A DNA stretch of 64,000 nucleotides from Marinomonas hwangdonensis (GTDB lineage Bacteria > Pseudomonadota > Gammaproteobacteria > Pseudomonadales > Marinomonadaceae). Location of the stretch: the NCBI RefSeq assembly GCF_003721245.1, contig NZ_RIZG01000001.1, positions 310,001 through 374,000 of the forward strand, given 5' to 3'. This document shows positions 1 to 8,622 of the stretch, one piece after another; the first letter of the stretch is position 1; every line of letters starts with the position of its first letter. The position numbers were made by a program, and so were the translations under genes. The notes beneath the pieces are model-generated. The model was not told the origin of the DNA and searched no databases. It saw nothing but the letters and a program-made list of their open reading frames with translations.

Positions 1-1004
1 ATTTTTTACTGGAAGAAGTCACACGCTTGCAACAAGGTATTTTGAGTCTAGCAGAAAAAGAAGCACACACTATTATGCCTGGTTTCACGCATTTACAAAC
101 GGCACAGCCGGTGACTTTTGGTCACCATTTAATGGCTTGGTACGAAATGATGCAGCGTGATTACGAGCGTTTGGCGGATTGTCGTAAGCGTATTAATATT
201 TTACCACTTGGCGCGGCGGCTCTTGCGGGAACGACTTATCCCATTGACCGGTATATGACGGCCGAGTTGTTAGGGTTTGAACGTCCTACTTATAACTCTT
301 TGGACTCAGTAAGTGACCGCGATTTTGCTATCGAATTTACAGCAACCGCTTCTATCATCATGATGCACATGTCTCGTTGGGCTGAAGAAATGGTGATGTG
401 GGTGTCTGCTCAGTTTAACTTCATTTACTTACCAGATCGCTTCTGTACAGGCTCTTCTATCATGCCGCAGAAGAAAAACCCGGACGTGCCAGAATTAGTG
501 CGTGGTAAGACTGGCCGCGTGTACGGGCATTTAATGGGCTTGCTTACTCTGATGAAGTCGCAATGTTTAGCGTACAACAAAGACAATCAAGAAGACAAAG
601 AGCCATTATTTGACACCGTCGATACGTTAAAAGGTTCTTTACGTGCCTTTGCGGATATGATCCCTGCCATTGAATCTCGTAAAGAGCACATGTACGAAGC
701 GGCGCGTCGTGGATTTTCGACAGCAACCGATTTGGCGGATTACTTAGTTCGTCATGGCGTGGCGTTCCGCGACGCCCATGAAGTGGTTGGTAAAGCGGTA
801 GGGTACGGCGTAAAAACGGGTAAAGATTTGTCTGAAATGACCCTAGAAGAACTGCAAACTTTTGGTAGCATGATTGAAGCGGACGTGTTTGAAGTCTTGA
901 CGCTTGAAGGTTCTGTAGCTGCTCGAAATCACATCGGTGGAACCGCGCCTGCTCAAGTGCTGCAAGCGGTTGAGCGAGCCAAAGCTGATCTTGCAACAAG
1001 ATAG
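1..1004 (+). CDS. argH: Argininosuccinate lyase, 3' part (N-terminus outside window)
   Basis: Last enzyme of arginine biosynthesis; it splits argininosuccinate into arginine and fumarate in the cytoplasm. The frame is open from the first base, so the gene begins upstream; about 334 residues are present of a family length near 460, and roughly 130 N-terminal residues are missing. The fumarase/aspartase superfamily signature [12 protein letters not shown] is seen at about 450-485, and the substrate-binding stretch [14 protein letters not shown] at about 75-115. The C-terminal domain ends normally with a TAG at 1002-1004. A rho-independent terminator follows at once, so it appears to be transcribed without the next gene, which converges on it. 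The TTG at 27 is an internal codon, not a start. Confidence 0.97.
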   Translation, partial: FLLEEVTRLQQGILSLAEKEAHTIMPGFTHLQTAQPVTFGHHLMAWYEMMQRDYERLADCRKRINILPLGAAALAGTTYPIDRYMTAELLGFERPTYNSLDSVSDRDFAIEFTATASIIMMHMSRWAEEMVMWVSAQFNFIYLPDRFCTGSSIMPQKKNPDVPELVRGKTGRVYGHLMGLLTLMKSQCLAYNKDNQEDKEPLFDTVDTLKGSLRAFADMIPAIESRKEHMYEAARRGFSTATDLADYLVRHGVAFRDAHEVVGKAVGYGVKTGKDLSEMTLEELQTFGSMIEADVFEVLTLEGSVAARNHIGGTAPAQVLQAVERAKADLATR

Positions 1005-1026
1005 CACGGTCAAATAGCGTTTTAAG

Positions 1027-1058
1027 AACGGTTGCCTGTAACAAGGCAGCCGTTTTTT
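1027..1058 (+). terminator. Rho-independent terminator of argH
   Basis: An 11-bp stem (AACGGTTGCCT paired with AGGCAGCCGTT, one G-U pair) with a short loop is followed by a run of six T. It lies 23 nt after the argH stop codon, just before the convergent gene. Confidence 0.85.
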
Positions 1059-1059
1059 G

Positions 1060-1878
1060 TTAATTTGACTGAAAATGCTCGTTAAGCGGAGAATCGGGCC
1101 CTAGCAGTTCATTGGTGAGTATTTTGGGTGAAATATTCAGCTCGATGTGAAAAAGCTTGGATTTGATCCCACAACCGTCAAAAACAATCGCCCAACCTTC
1201 ATTGCTGCCTTCTTTAGGCAGTCGCCAGCACACGCCTTTAATGTTCGCATAACGAGTGCCGTCTGCATCCTTAGTAATAACATAACTTTCTTTTTCATCG
1301 GGTAAGCTGTTTAAGTAAGCTTGCTGCGCTTTTCGAGAGGTTGCAATCTGCTCTCTCAACTCGTTAGAAAAGACAACATTGGATTTATCAATAGACTTGT
1401 CCGCTAGATCTATCTGTGAGAGATCTAGCAAACTGGGTCTGCTTGCCACGTCGAGTTGAGCTTCATCATCATAGATAGAAGCTTCTTCTTTAACAGGTAT
1501 GTCTAGAGTGTTTTCCAGCGCTGTGCTTTCTTCTCCTAACGCTATGCTTTCCTCTTCGAGCGCTAGGTTATCCTCTGGCGGGCGCGTGTCGTCTAGTAAA
1601 AAGTCATTAGTTTGCGGTTCTTCCACGCTTTGTGGTTCTTTTAGGGCAGAAGTGTTGAATGTATCTGGGTCGTATGTGTTTTGCGTGTTGTCGGTTGAAT
1701 CTTGCGTATTCTTGTTAGGTGACGCTAAAGGCGCTGGTGGAAGCAAAACCAACTCAATACTTGATGGTCGGCTTTCAATCTCCTGTTTAGTATTCAGGCT
1801 AGGCAGATTCAGTACCACGGCGTGCAAAACGATGGCGCTCAATAATGCGATTGTCCATGCCGTAAACTTGGGATTCAT
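1060..1878 (-). CDS. Hypothetical membrane-anchored acid-rich protein with TonB-like N-terminus
   Basis: I do not recognise the family. The 272-residue product starts with a short basic stretch and one hydrophobic segment (about residues 6-28) containing a histidine, much like the TonB inner-membrane anchor, then has proline-rich SIELVLLPPAP. Residues about 60-170 are acidic, low-complexity and probably disordered, with a short repeated pattern of ALEEES/ALGEES/ALENT. The C-terminal third (about 180-272) looks folded and has two cysteines (CWRLP and DGCGIK). No TonB C-terminal domain is visible. It is probably an inner-membrane protein facing the periplasm. It occupies the place next to lptM-lysA-dapF where cyaY lies in many relatives. 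A DNA- or peptidoglycan-linked role cannot be inferred. Confidence 0.75.
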   Translation of the reverse strand: MNPKFTAWTIALLSAIVLHAVVLNLPSLNTKQEIESRPSSIELVLLPPAPLASPNKNTQDSTDNTQNTYDPDTFNTSALKEPQSVEEPQTNDFLLDDTRPPEDNLALEEESIALGEESTALENTLDIPVKEEASIYDDEAQLDVASRPSLLDLSQIDLADKSIDKSNVVFSNELREQIATSRKAQQAYLNSLPDEKESYVITKDADGTRYANIKGVCWRLPKEGSNEGWAIVFDGCGIKSKLFHIELNISPKILTNELLGPDSPLNEHFQSN

Positions 1879-2039
1879 GCCAGCGTAATGCCTCCGTGTG
1901 GTTAAGAACGAATGTCAAATTATCAAAATCCTGACAGCGATTACGTTATGAATTAATGGCGTAAAGTGCAATGCGTGTATCTGGCTTTTTACGCTAAACC
2001 GACAAAGTAAATAATATCCCAGTAATCGTCGCGGTAGGG

Positions 2040-2069
2040 TTGGGAAACGAACTAGCTGCAAGGTATACT
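2040..2069 (+). promoter_or_regulatory. Putative sigma-70 promoter of lptM-lysA
   Basis: TTGGGA (2040-2045) and TATACT (2064-2069) are 18 nt apart, with the lptM ATG about 30 nt downstream. The spacing and -10 box are good and the -35 box is moderate. Prediction by eye only. Confidence 0.45.
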
Positions 2070-2099
2070 GTCAGTATCAAAAATAGAAGAGAAAAGACG

Positions 2100-2216
2100 A
2101 TGTTTAAGTTGTTTTCAGTATGTCTGTTGGCTGTGATTTTGACCGCTTGTGGGAATAAAGGGGCGCTTTATTTACCGACCGATGTCACTGATAATCAACA
2201 AGAATCGTCTTTGTAG
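2100..2216 (+). CDS. lptM: LptM (YifL) family lipoprotein, 38 aa
   Basis: A small gene of 39 codons. The product starts with a lipoprotein signal peptide (MFKLFSVCLLAVILTAC) with lipobox LTAC, so Cys17 would be lipidated. The mature N-terminus CGNKGALYLP is the conserved hallmark of the LptM/YifL family. In E. coli LptM helps oxidative maturation of the LPS translocon LptDE by mimicking LPS at the outer membrane. The gene lies directly upstream of lysA, 11 nt away, as in pseudomonads and relatives. The start has an A/G-rich stretch (GAAGAGAAAAG) in front. Family identification rests on the lipobox, the GxLYLP motif and the synteny. Confidence 0.88.
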   Translation: MFKLFSVCLLAVILTACGNKGALYLPTDVTDNQQESSL

Positions 2217-2227
2217 AGGATTGTCTT

Positions 2228-3481
2228 TTGGATTTTTTTAATTATACCAATCAAGTTTTGCATGCGGAAAACGTGTCATTGCAGGACATTGCTAGCCAGC
2301 ACGGCACACCATGTTATGTTTATTCTCGCGCCACGCTAGAGCGTCATTACAAGGCTTATGCAGAGGCTTTTGCGTCTCACCCCACATTAATTTGTTATGC
2401 GGTAAAAGCGTGTTCAAATATTGCCATCCTGAACGTGTTGGCGCGTTTGGGATCGGGCTTTGACATTGTGTCAATTGGTGAGCTAGAGCGAGTGTTAACA
2501 GCAGGGGGTGACCCAGCCAAAGTGATGTTTTCTGGGCTAGGAAAACAAGCGGTTGAAATGCGTCGAGCATTAGAAGTCGGCATTCATTGCTTTAATGTTG
2601 AGTCTGAAGCCGAATTGTATCGCCTAGATCAAGTGGCGGCGGAAATGGGTGTTTTGGCCCCCGTTTCTTTGCGTGTTAACCCCGATGTAGACGCGAAAAC
2701 CCACCCATACATTTCCACCGGTCTGAAAGAAAATAAATTTGGCATCGACATCCAAGACGCTGTGCGTATTTATAAAATAGCGCACAGTTTGCCAAACCTG
2801 AATTTGATGGGTGTGGATTGCCATATAGGCTCACAGCTGACAGAGCTAAAACCCTTTTTGGACACCTTTGATCGTCTGATTGGTTTAGTAGATCAGCTTG
2901 CAGAAGAAGGTATTCATATCAAACACCTCGACTTAGGTGGGGGGCTAGGTGTTCGTTATAAAGATGAAACGCCTCCTGAACCAGCGGACTATGCCAAGCT
3001 CGTACTAGAAAAAATTCAAGGTCGTGACATTCATCTTGCGTTTGAGCCAGGGCGCTCTATCGCAGCGAATGCTGGGGTTCTGTTAACGCAAGTGGAGTTT
3101 TTAAAATGCACGCCCCATAAGAATTTTGCCGTCATTGACGGGGCGATGAACGACCTTATTAGGCCGTCTTTGTATGGTGCTTGGATGAATATTGTGCCGG
3201 TTTCTCTGTTGCCCACGCCAGAAGGCAAGCGACACTATGACCTAGTGGGTCCTGTGTGCGAGACGGGAGACTTTTTAGGGAAAGACCGTGAATTAGATAT
3301 TCAGGCTGGGGATCTCTTAGCGGTTCGGTCCGCAGGCGCGTACGGTTTTACGATGTCATCTAACTACAACAGCCGTAATCGTGCGGCAGAAGTGATGGTA
3401 GATGAAGACAAGGTCTATTTAATTAGGGCTCGAGAAACGATTGAACATCAGTTAGCTGGTGAGCAAATTTTGCCACGCTAG
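2228..3481 (+). CDS. lysA: Diaminopimelate decarboxylase
   Basis: PLP enzyme for the last step of lysine biosynthesis (meso-diaminopimelate to lysine). The 417-residue length is normal. The N-terminus (FNYTNQ, then GTPCYVYSR) is typical; the PLP lysine is Lys60 in CYAVKA; the HIGSQ motif, the glycine-rich LGGGLG phosphate-binding loop and EPGRS are all present, with a C-terminal CETGDF cysteine motif. I place the start at TTG 2228, preceded at 7 nt by GAGGA; there is no better ATG, and the N-terminus matches the family at this point. It sits between lptM and dapF, so lysine and DAP functions are co-transcribed. Confidence 0.97.
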   Translation: MDFFNYTNQVLHAENVSLQDIASQHGTPCYVYSRATLERHYKAYAEAFASHPTLICYAVKACSNIAILNVLARLGSGFDIVSIGELERVLTAGGDPAKVMFSGLGKQAVEMRRALEVGIHCFNVESEAELYRLDQVAAEMGVLAPVSLRVNPDVDAKTHPYISTGLKENKFGIDIQDAVRIYKIAHSLPNLNLMGVDCHIGSQLTELKPFLDTFDRLIGLVDQLAEEGIHIKHLDLGGGLGVRYKDETPPEPADYAKLVLEKIQGRDIHLAFEPGRSIAANAGVLLTQVEFLKCTPHKNFAVIDGAMNDLIRPSLYGAWMNIVPVSLLPTPEGKRHYDLVGPVCETGDFLGKDRELDIQAGDLLAVRSAGAYGFTMSSNYNSRNRAAEVMVDEDKVYLIRARETIEHQLAGEQILPR

Positions 3482-3493
3482 GGAGCGTTTATC

Positions 3494-4324
3494 GTGTTAC
3501 TAAAATTTACAAAAATGCATGGCTTGGGCAATGATTTTGTGGTCGTTGATGCCGTTTCAAGAAAGGTGTTTTTTAACAAACCCCAGATAGAGCGATTAAG
3601 CGATCGCCATACAGGGATAGGGTTTGATCAACTGTTAGTGGTTGAGCCACCGACCCATCCAGATATGGATTTTCGCTACCGCATTTACAATTCTGATGGC
3701 AGTGAAGTTGAGCATTGTGGAAATGGGGCTCGTTGTTTTGCCAAGTTTGTGATTGACCGAGGCCTGACAATAAAGCGCATCATTAATGTGGAAACAAAGC
3801 GCGGTGTGATTCAGCTACGCGTTCAGGATGATGGTTTGGTTGCGGTCGATATGGGCACGCCGAGCTTTGAACCAAAGGATCTTCCTTTTATGGCAGAGCC
3901 TAAATCGGGTTTGTATGACTTGGACGTTGCAGATGAAACTTACGCTATGACGCCAGTGTCTGTCGGAAATCCCCATGCGGTGATTAAAGTAGACACATTG
4001 CTCGATGAGCAGGTAGCAAGAGTCGGGGCGCTGATCGAATGCCATGAACGCTTTCCAAACAAGGTGAATGTTGGCTTCATGCAGGTGCTAAATGAAGCTG
4101 AGATTAATTTGCGAGTCTATGAACGTGGTGTGGGTGAAACCCAGGCCTGTGGTACAGGAGCCTGTGCCGCGGTCGTGGCGGGTATACGCCACGGCTGGCT
4201 ATCGAATGAAGTGACGGCTCACTTACGTGGTGGAGATCTTCGTATCGAATGGCAAGGTGAAGGCAGCCCCATCATTATGACCGGTTCCGCAGAGAAAGTA
4301 TTTGAAGGTCAAATATACCTCTAG
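3494..4324 (+). CDS. dapF: Diaminopimelate epimerase
   Basis: Interconverts LL- and meso-diaminopimelate for lysine and peptidoglycan synthesis, without a cofactor. The 276-residue product carries both catalytic cysteines in their motifs: Cys75 in EHCGNGARC and Cys219 in ACGTGACA. The N-terminus FTKMHGLGNDFVV is the family signature. The start is GTG 3494, with GGGAG about 9 nt upstream. It begins 12 nt after lysA and is followed within 7 nt by the DUF484 gene, giving the usual lysA-dapF-DUF484 order. Confidence 0.97.
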   Translation: MLLKFTKMHGLGNDFVVVDAVSRKVFFNKPQIERLSDRHTGIGFDQLLVVEPPTHPDMDFRYRIYNSDGSEVEHCGNGARCFAKFVIDRGLTIKRIINVETKRGVIQLRVQDDGLVAVDMGTPSFEPKDLPFMAEPKSGLYDLDVADETYAMTPVSVGNPHAVIKVDTLLDEQVARVGALIECHERFPNKVNVGFMQVLNEAEINLRVYERGVGETQACGTGACAAVVAGIRHGWLSNEVTAHLRGGDLRIEWQGEGSPIIMTGSAEKVFEGQIYL

Positions 4325-4331
4325 GAGAAGT

Positions 4332-5030
4332 ATGAACGAAACAAAAGTGGTTGAGCATTTACTGAGTGATCCGGACTTTTTCCTCCGGCACCCGGATCTG
4401 TTGGAGCAATTAACACTGCCCCATCCCGTTAACGGTAAAGTGATATCGCTTTTGGAATACCAAGTTTGCTTGTTGAGAGAGTCTGCCAATAAGTATCGAG
4501 GGCAATTTGAACGTTTGGTTGACGTTGCTCGAGAAAACGAAGCGACCATGCACAAAAGTCAACGTTTGGTATTGGCAGGTTTGACCTGCACTTCGTTAGA
4601 TGATTTGTCTGCTGTTGTGGATGATATGGTGAGGCGTGATTTTGGTGTCCCTTATTACACGCTGATCTTATACGATCATCAAGATGAGCAAGATGCCATA
4701 AAGCGCTCTTTATCGAACTCGACAAGCGTAAGGTGTCTGAGCTTGTCCGATATGACGAAGGCGGCCCCTAAAACGGTTAGTTTCACAGAATGTTTTCGCG
4801 GTACATTGCCAAACAGCGAGCAAGCGTTTTTGTTTCCAGACAAAGAGGCGATGATTCGATCTGTCGCAGTGCTTCCTTTGCTTTCAAGAGAAGGCGGAGA
4901 ATTAAAGCAGTGTGGTGCATTAGTGTTGGGCTCTGATCTTAAATCCGCTTTTGCTGAAGACAAAGGGGTGGTATTTCTTCAATACCTTGCAGATCTATTA
5001 AGCGCTATTGTGCTGAGGTTGTTGCCATGA
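4332..5030 (+). CDS. DUF484 family protein
   Basis: 232-residue cytoplasmic protein of the DUF484 family, which has a predicted GAF-like fold and no established reaction. The family pattern is clear at the N-terminus: a DPDFFLRHPDLLEQLTLPH stretch followed by a helical region (LLEYQVCLLRE) and a GAF-like part from about residue 75. The start is ATG 4332 with AGGAG at 4323-4327; the longer in-frame reading from 4302 would overlap dapF and lacks family similarity. The stop overlaps the next gene by ATGA, which implies translational coupling. In E. coli and many relatives xerC follows this gene; here it does not. Confidence 0.88.
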   Translation: MNETKVVEHLLSDPDFFLRHPDLLEQLTLPHPVNGKVISLLEYQVCLLRESANKYRGQFERLVDVARENEATMHKSQRLVLAGLTCTSLDDLSAVVDDMVRRDFGVPYYTLILYDHQDEQDAIKRSLSNSTSVRCLSLSDMTKAAPKTVSFTECFRGTLPNSEQAFLFPDKEAMIRSVAVLPLLSREGGELKQCGALVLGSDLKSAFAEDKGVVFLQYLADLLSAIVLRLLP

Positions 5031-5740
5031 CAGTACTGATTACATTTGATCTTGATAACACCCTATGGGATGTTGCTCCAGTTATTATGCGCGCTGAATA
5101 TGCCATGGAAAACTGGTTTGAACAGCGATTTCCAGGATTTTGCTCACAGTATACGTCTCAGGCGCAAGCTGAATTAAGAAAGCAAGCGATTGCGACCGAT
5201 CCGTCTATGGCCCCTAACTTAACCGCTCTACGTTTGTCTGTTTACACATTAGCGCTGAAGCGGTTTGGCCTGCCTTCGGAAGAGGCCAGTGCGGTGGCTC
5301 AGGCCGCCTTAGGGCATTTCTTGGAATGGCGTCAAAAAGTGGATCTTTATCCTCATGTTGTTGATGTCTTAGAGGCGCTGTCACAAGAGTACACCTTAGC
5401 TGTGATTACCAATGGCAATGCGGATATCTATCATCCTCATATTGGCATAGGGCAATATTTTGATTTTGCACTGAGAGCAGATCAGTTGGGTGTGGCAAAG
5501 CCAGATGCGAGTGTATTTCATGCCGCAGCGAATAAAGGCGGCGTCGATCCTTCACAGCTTATCCATGTGGGAGATCACCCGATAGACGATGTCTTTGGTG
5601 CATCAAATGCGGGTGCGAGAGGCATTTGGTTTAATCGCCATGGAGCGCAGCGATGGGACGATCAATGGGGGGCTCGTTCAAGTGCTGAAGTGCACTCCCT
5701 GTTAGAATTGCCAACCGCGATACGTTCATTGATATTATAG
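5027..5740 (+). CDS. HAD-IA family hydrolase (YigB-like)
   Basis: 237-residue haloacid-dehalogenase-type phosphatase, probably acting on a small phosphorylated metabolite such as FMN if it behaves like E. coli YigB. Motif I is FDLDNTLWD (Asp8 and Asp10), motif II is the Thr of VITNGN, the conserved lysine is in GVAKPDASVF, and motif IV is HVGDHPIDDVFGA. The helical cap inserted after motif I makes it subfamily IA. It overlaps the DUF484 stop codon by 4 nt. In E. coli yigB is also the last gene of the dapF operon, but with xerC in between. Confidence 0.9.
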   Translation: MTVLITFDLDNTLWDVAPVIMRAEYAMENWFEQRFPGFCSQYTSQAQAELRKQAIATDPSMAPNLTALRLSVYTLALKRFGLPSEEASAVAQAALGHFLEWRQKVDLYPHVVDVLEALSQEYTLAVITNGNADIYHPHIGIGQYFDFALRADQLGVAKPDASVFHAAANKGGVDPSQLIHVGDHPIDDVFGASNAGARGIWFNRHGAQRWDDQWGARSSAEVHSLLELPTAIRSLIL

Positions 5741-5772
5741 CTTCTTTCTATCGCTCAATTAGCAAGAGTCGA

Positions 5773-5801
5773 TTTTTACCAACAAAGATTAGTGATACAA
5801 T
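5773..5801 (+). promoter_or_regulatory. Possible sigma-70 promoter of trxA
   Basis: TTTTTA (5773-5778) and TACAAT (5796-5801) are 17 nt apart, 45 nt before the trxA start codon. The -10 box is good and the -35 box is poor, so support is weak. Confidence 0.35.
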
Positions 5802-5845
5802 CACGTTAATTCGTTATACCAATACACATTTCGAAAGGATGTTTT

Positions 5846-6172
5846 ATGAGTGAGAATACAGTTCAGATTACCGATGCACAATTCGCAGAAGAAGTGTTAA
5901 ATTCAGATGTGCCTGTGTTAGTAGACTTTTGGGCGCCATGGTGTGGCCCATGCAAAATGATTGCTCCTGTGCTTGAAGACGTGGCGGCTGAATACGCTGA
6001 TAAATTAAAAGTGGTAAAGCTAAACGTAGATGAGAACCAAGAAACAGCGCCAAAATACAACGTTCGTGGCATTCCAACCTTGTTGGTTGTGAAAGGCGGC
6101 GAAGTGGTAGCGACTAAAGTTGGTGCGGTATCCAAGACTCAGCTAATCGAGTTCATTAACGGCGCTATCTAA
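5846..6172 (+). CDS. trxA: Thioredoxin 1
   Basis: Cytoplasmic dithiol-disulfide oxidoreductase, reduced by thioredoxin reductase, that supplies electrons to ribonucleotide reductase, PAPS reductase and protein repair. The 108-residue product has the canonical WCGPC active site (Cys33, Cys36) after DFWAPW, the buried acidic residue in VLVDFW, and the cis-proline loop RGIPTLLV. An A/G-rich site (GAAAGGA) lies 7 nt before the ATG. It appears to be monocistronic: a strong hairpin follows the stop. Rho, often its neighbour in gammaproteobacteria, is not present here. Confidence 0.97.
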   Translation: MSENTVQITDAQFAEEVLNSDVPVLVDFWAPWCGPCKMIAPVLEDVAAEYADKLKVVKLNVDENQETAPKYNVRGIPTLLVVKGGEVVATKVGAVSKTQLIEFINGAI

Positions 6173-6195
6173 TTCTATTAGCCAGCAACCGTTAT

Positions 6196-6224
6196 AAAAA
6201 AAAGCAGCCGTGGCTGCTTTTTTT
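6196..6224. terminator. Bidirectional terminator between trxA and the polyamine operon
   Basis: A perfect 7-bp GC-rich stem (AGCAGCC/GGCTGCT) is flanked by seven or more A on the left and seven T on the right. It can therefore stop transcription of trxA from the left and of the convergent operon from the right. Confidence 0.85.
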
Positions 6225-6245
6225 ATGGGCGCTATAAACGCTTGA

Positions 6246-7484
6246 TTAGAGTGTAAAAGGGCGGTCGCCATTCTCATCTTTAATGCGCGTGGGCAGACCC
6301 ATCTCGTTGAGCAATCCTAGGAATGGTTTAGGATCTAATTGCTCGACATTGCGCATTTCTTTCGCATCCCAAGTGCCATTCGCAACCAGTATGGCGGCGG
6401 CAACAGGCGGAACGCCCGCAGTATAAGAAATACCTTGGCTACCTACTTCGTTAAAGGCATCCTTGTGGTCTGCCACGTTGTAGATAAAAACTTCTTTTTC
6501 CTTGCCATCTTTCATGCCTTTGACCACATCGCCGATACAGGTTTTTCCTGTGTAATCCGGTGCAAGAGAAGAGGGGTCAGGCAACACGGCTTTGACGACT
6601 TTTAACGGTACGACTTCTAAGCCTTCTGCGGTTTTAATTGGCTGCTCAGACAGCAAGCCTAGGTTTTTCAAAACAGTAAACACATTGATGTAGTGTTCAC
6701 CAAAGCCCATCCAGAAACGCACATTAGGAACATTTAAGTTTTGGGAAATAGAATGCACTTCATCGTGGCCAGTCATGTAGGCAGTTTGCTTACCAACAAC
6801 AGGTAAGTCATCTGTGCGGCTGACTTCAAACATGGCGTTTTCTTGCCACTGACTGTTTTGCCAAGAGTAAACTCGACCGGTAAATTCACGGAAATTGATT
6901 TCTGGATCGAAATTAGTAGCAAAATATTTGCCATGACTACCAGCATTAATATCAATGATGTCGATATCACTTACCGTATCGAAGTAGTCGTTATAGGCAA
7001 GCGCGGCATAAGCATTAACGACACCCGGATCAAATCCCACACCAAGAATAGCGGTGACGCCTTTTTCTTTACAGCGCTCACGACGCTTCCATTCGTAATT
7101 GGCGTACCAAGGCGGTGTTTCACAGATTTTTGCGGGGTCTTCGTGAATGGCGGTATCTAGGTAAGCGGCACCGGTTTCAAGGCAAGCTTCTAGTACCGAC
7201 ATGTTAATGAAAGCGGATCCTACATTAATCACAATTTGCGATTCTGTGTCTTCAATTAATTTTACTGTGGCGGCCACATCAAGGGCGTCAAGAGCGTATG
7301 CTTGAATGCGACCCTCTACCTTCATGCTGCCTTTGTCGATGACACTGGCTACAATATCGTCGCATTTCGTAACGCTGCGCGAAGCAATTGCGATATTGCC
7401 CAGTGTGTCATTGTGTTGGGCGCATTTGTGAGCCACAACACGGGCTACGCCTCCGCCGCCGATGATTAAGACGTTTTTTTTCAT
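6246..7484 (-). CDS. Carboxynorspermidine synthase (saccharopine dehydrogenase family)
   Basis: 412-residue NADPH-dependent enzyme expected to join aspartate semialdehyde to a diamine (1,3-diaminopropane or putrescine) to give carboxynorspermidine or carboxyspermidine, in the alternative bacterial polyamine route. The N-terminus has the Rossmann motif VLIIGGGGVARVVAHKC. The rest follows the saccharopine-dehydrogenase-like pattern, including ILGVGFDPGVVNAYAA. I chose ATG 7484 because GGAG lies 11 nt upstream and the Rossmann fold starts at once; the 34-residue extension from 7586 overlaps nspC and is unlikely. It lies 40 nt downstream of nspC in one operon, which is the strongest argument for polyamine rather than lysine metabolism. 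Confidence 0.88.
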   Translation of the reverse strand: MKKNVLIIGGGGVARVVAHKCAQHNDTLGNIAIASRSVTKCDDIVASVIDKGSMKVEGRIQAYALDALDVAATVKLIEDTESQIVINVGSAFINMSVLEACLETGAAYLDTAIHEDPAKICETPPWYANYEWKRRERCKEKGVTAILGVGFDPGVVNAYAALAYNDYFDTVSDIDIIDINAGSHGKYFATNFDPEINFREFTGRVYSWQNSQWQENAMFEVSRTDDLPVVGKQTAYMTGHDEVHSISQNLNVPNVRFWMGFGEHYINVFTVLKNLGLLSEQPIKTAEGLEVVPLKVVKAVLPDPSSLAPDYTGKTCIGDVVKGMKDGKEKEVFIYNVADHKDAFNEVGSQGISYTAGVPPVAAAILVANGTWDAKEMRNVEQLDPKPFLGLLNEMGLPTRIKDENGDRPFTL

Positions 7485-7524
7485 AGTAACGCTATCTCCA
7501 ATAGGTATGTCTTGTTTGACAGAA

Positions 7525-8622
7525 TTACGATAAATTCTGTTCAAAGTCTTGGTAGCCAAATTCTTTAACGAGTTCGATGTTGCCATCTAACTGACGTACA
7601 GCTATGGACGGCATTCTAACACCGTTGAACCAATTTTTCTTAACCATGGTGTAACCTGCTGCGTCTTGAAACGACAATCGGTCACCTACTTGCACTGTTT
7701 TTTCAAACTTGAATTCGCCAAAGATATCACCGGCCAAACAGGATTTGCCGCAAATCATGTATTCGTGCTCACCGTCGCAAGGTGCCATCTTTGCATTCTC
7801 GCGATAAATCAAAAGATCCAACATATGAGCTTCGATAGAGCTGTCTACCACAGCGATGTGTTTACCGTTAAACAAGGTGTCTAACACAGTCACTTCAAGC
7901 GTGGTACTTTTCGTAATGGCGGCTTCGCCTGGTTCTAAATAGACTTGAATATCGTATGTTTCTGCAAACTTTTTGAGTCGTTGACAGAACTGATCGAGCG
8001 GGTAACCTTCCCCTGTAAAATGAATACCACCCCCTAAGCTGACCCATTTTACCTGCTTAATAAGATGGCCAAAACGTTCCTCGATTAAAGTGAGCATGTC
8101 ATCAAAACGGTCAAAATCGCTGTTTTCACAGTTATTGTGGAACATAAAGCCGGAGATATCATCGATAACATTGGCAATTTTTTCCGGATCCCACTCGCCA
8201 AGACGGCTAAAAGGACGTGCAGGATCGGCAATAAGAAACTCAGAGGTACTCACCTGAGGGTTCACTCTCAAACCGCGTGTTTTGTCATGACTCACGTCTT
8301 TGAAGCGGTTAAGTTGGCCGATTGAGTTGAAAATAATTTTGTCTGAATGGTCTAATACTTCGCGTATTTCATCATCTGCGTAGGCAACGCTGTAAGCGTG
8401 AGTTTCACCCTGGAATTTGGTTTTGCCCAGCTTGACTTCGTACAAAGAAGAGGACGTGGTGCCATCCATATACTCTTGCATAAGGTCAAACACTGACCAG
8501 GTTGCAAAGCATTTTAGTGCCAGCAAAGATTTTGCACCGGACTGCTGGCGCACATAAGCGATTTTCTCTAAATTCTTTAAAAGTGCCGCTTTGTCGATAA
8601 GATAGTAAGGTGTCTTAATCAT
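7525..8622 (-). CDS. nspC: Carboxynorspermidine/carboxyspermidine decarboxylase
   Basis: 365-residue PLP decarboxylase of the alanine racemase/ornithine decarboxylase fold. It makes norspermidine or spermidine from the carboxylated precursor. The PLP lysine is Lys37 in LLALKCFATW; the NCEN, SLGGGIHFTGEGYPLD and LEPGEA motifs mark the phosphate and substrate sites, and CGKSCLAGD contains the catalytic cysteine region at the dimer interface. The start is ATG 8622, 6 nt after GCAGG. First gene of a two-gene operon with the synthase. In Vibrio this pathway feeds norspermidine signalling and biofilm control; the product made here depends on the diamine pool and cannot be read from sequence. Confidence 0.92.
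   Translation of the reverse strand: MIKTPYYLIDKAALLKNLEKIAYVRQQSGAKSLLALKCFATWSVFDLMQEYMDGTTSSSLYEVKLGKTKFQGETHAYSVAYADDEIREVLDHSDKIIFNSIGQLNRFKDVSHDKTRGLRVNPQVSTSEFLIADPARPFSRLGEWDPEKIANVIDDISGFMFHNNCENSDFDRFDDMLTLIEERFGHLIKQVKWVSLGGGIHFTGEGYPLDQFCQRLKKFAETYDIQVYLEPGEAAITKSTTLEVTVLDTLFNGKHIAVVDSSIEAHMLDLLIYRENAKMAPCDGEHEYMICGKSCLAGDIFGEFKFEKTVQVGDRLSFQDAAGYTMVKKNWFNGVRMPSIAVRQLDGNIELVKEFGYQDFEQNLS

Noticed and set aside
544-1044. 166-codon open frame on the minus strand within argH
   Set aside because: Shadow of argH; no family similarity and no ribosome-binding site.
1879-2227. Lysine riboswitch (L-box) in front of lysA
   Set aside because: The space holds a promoter and the small lptM gene; no L-box-like fold was apparent.
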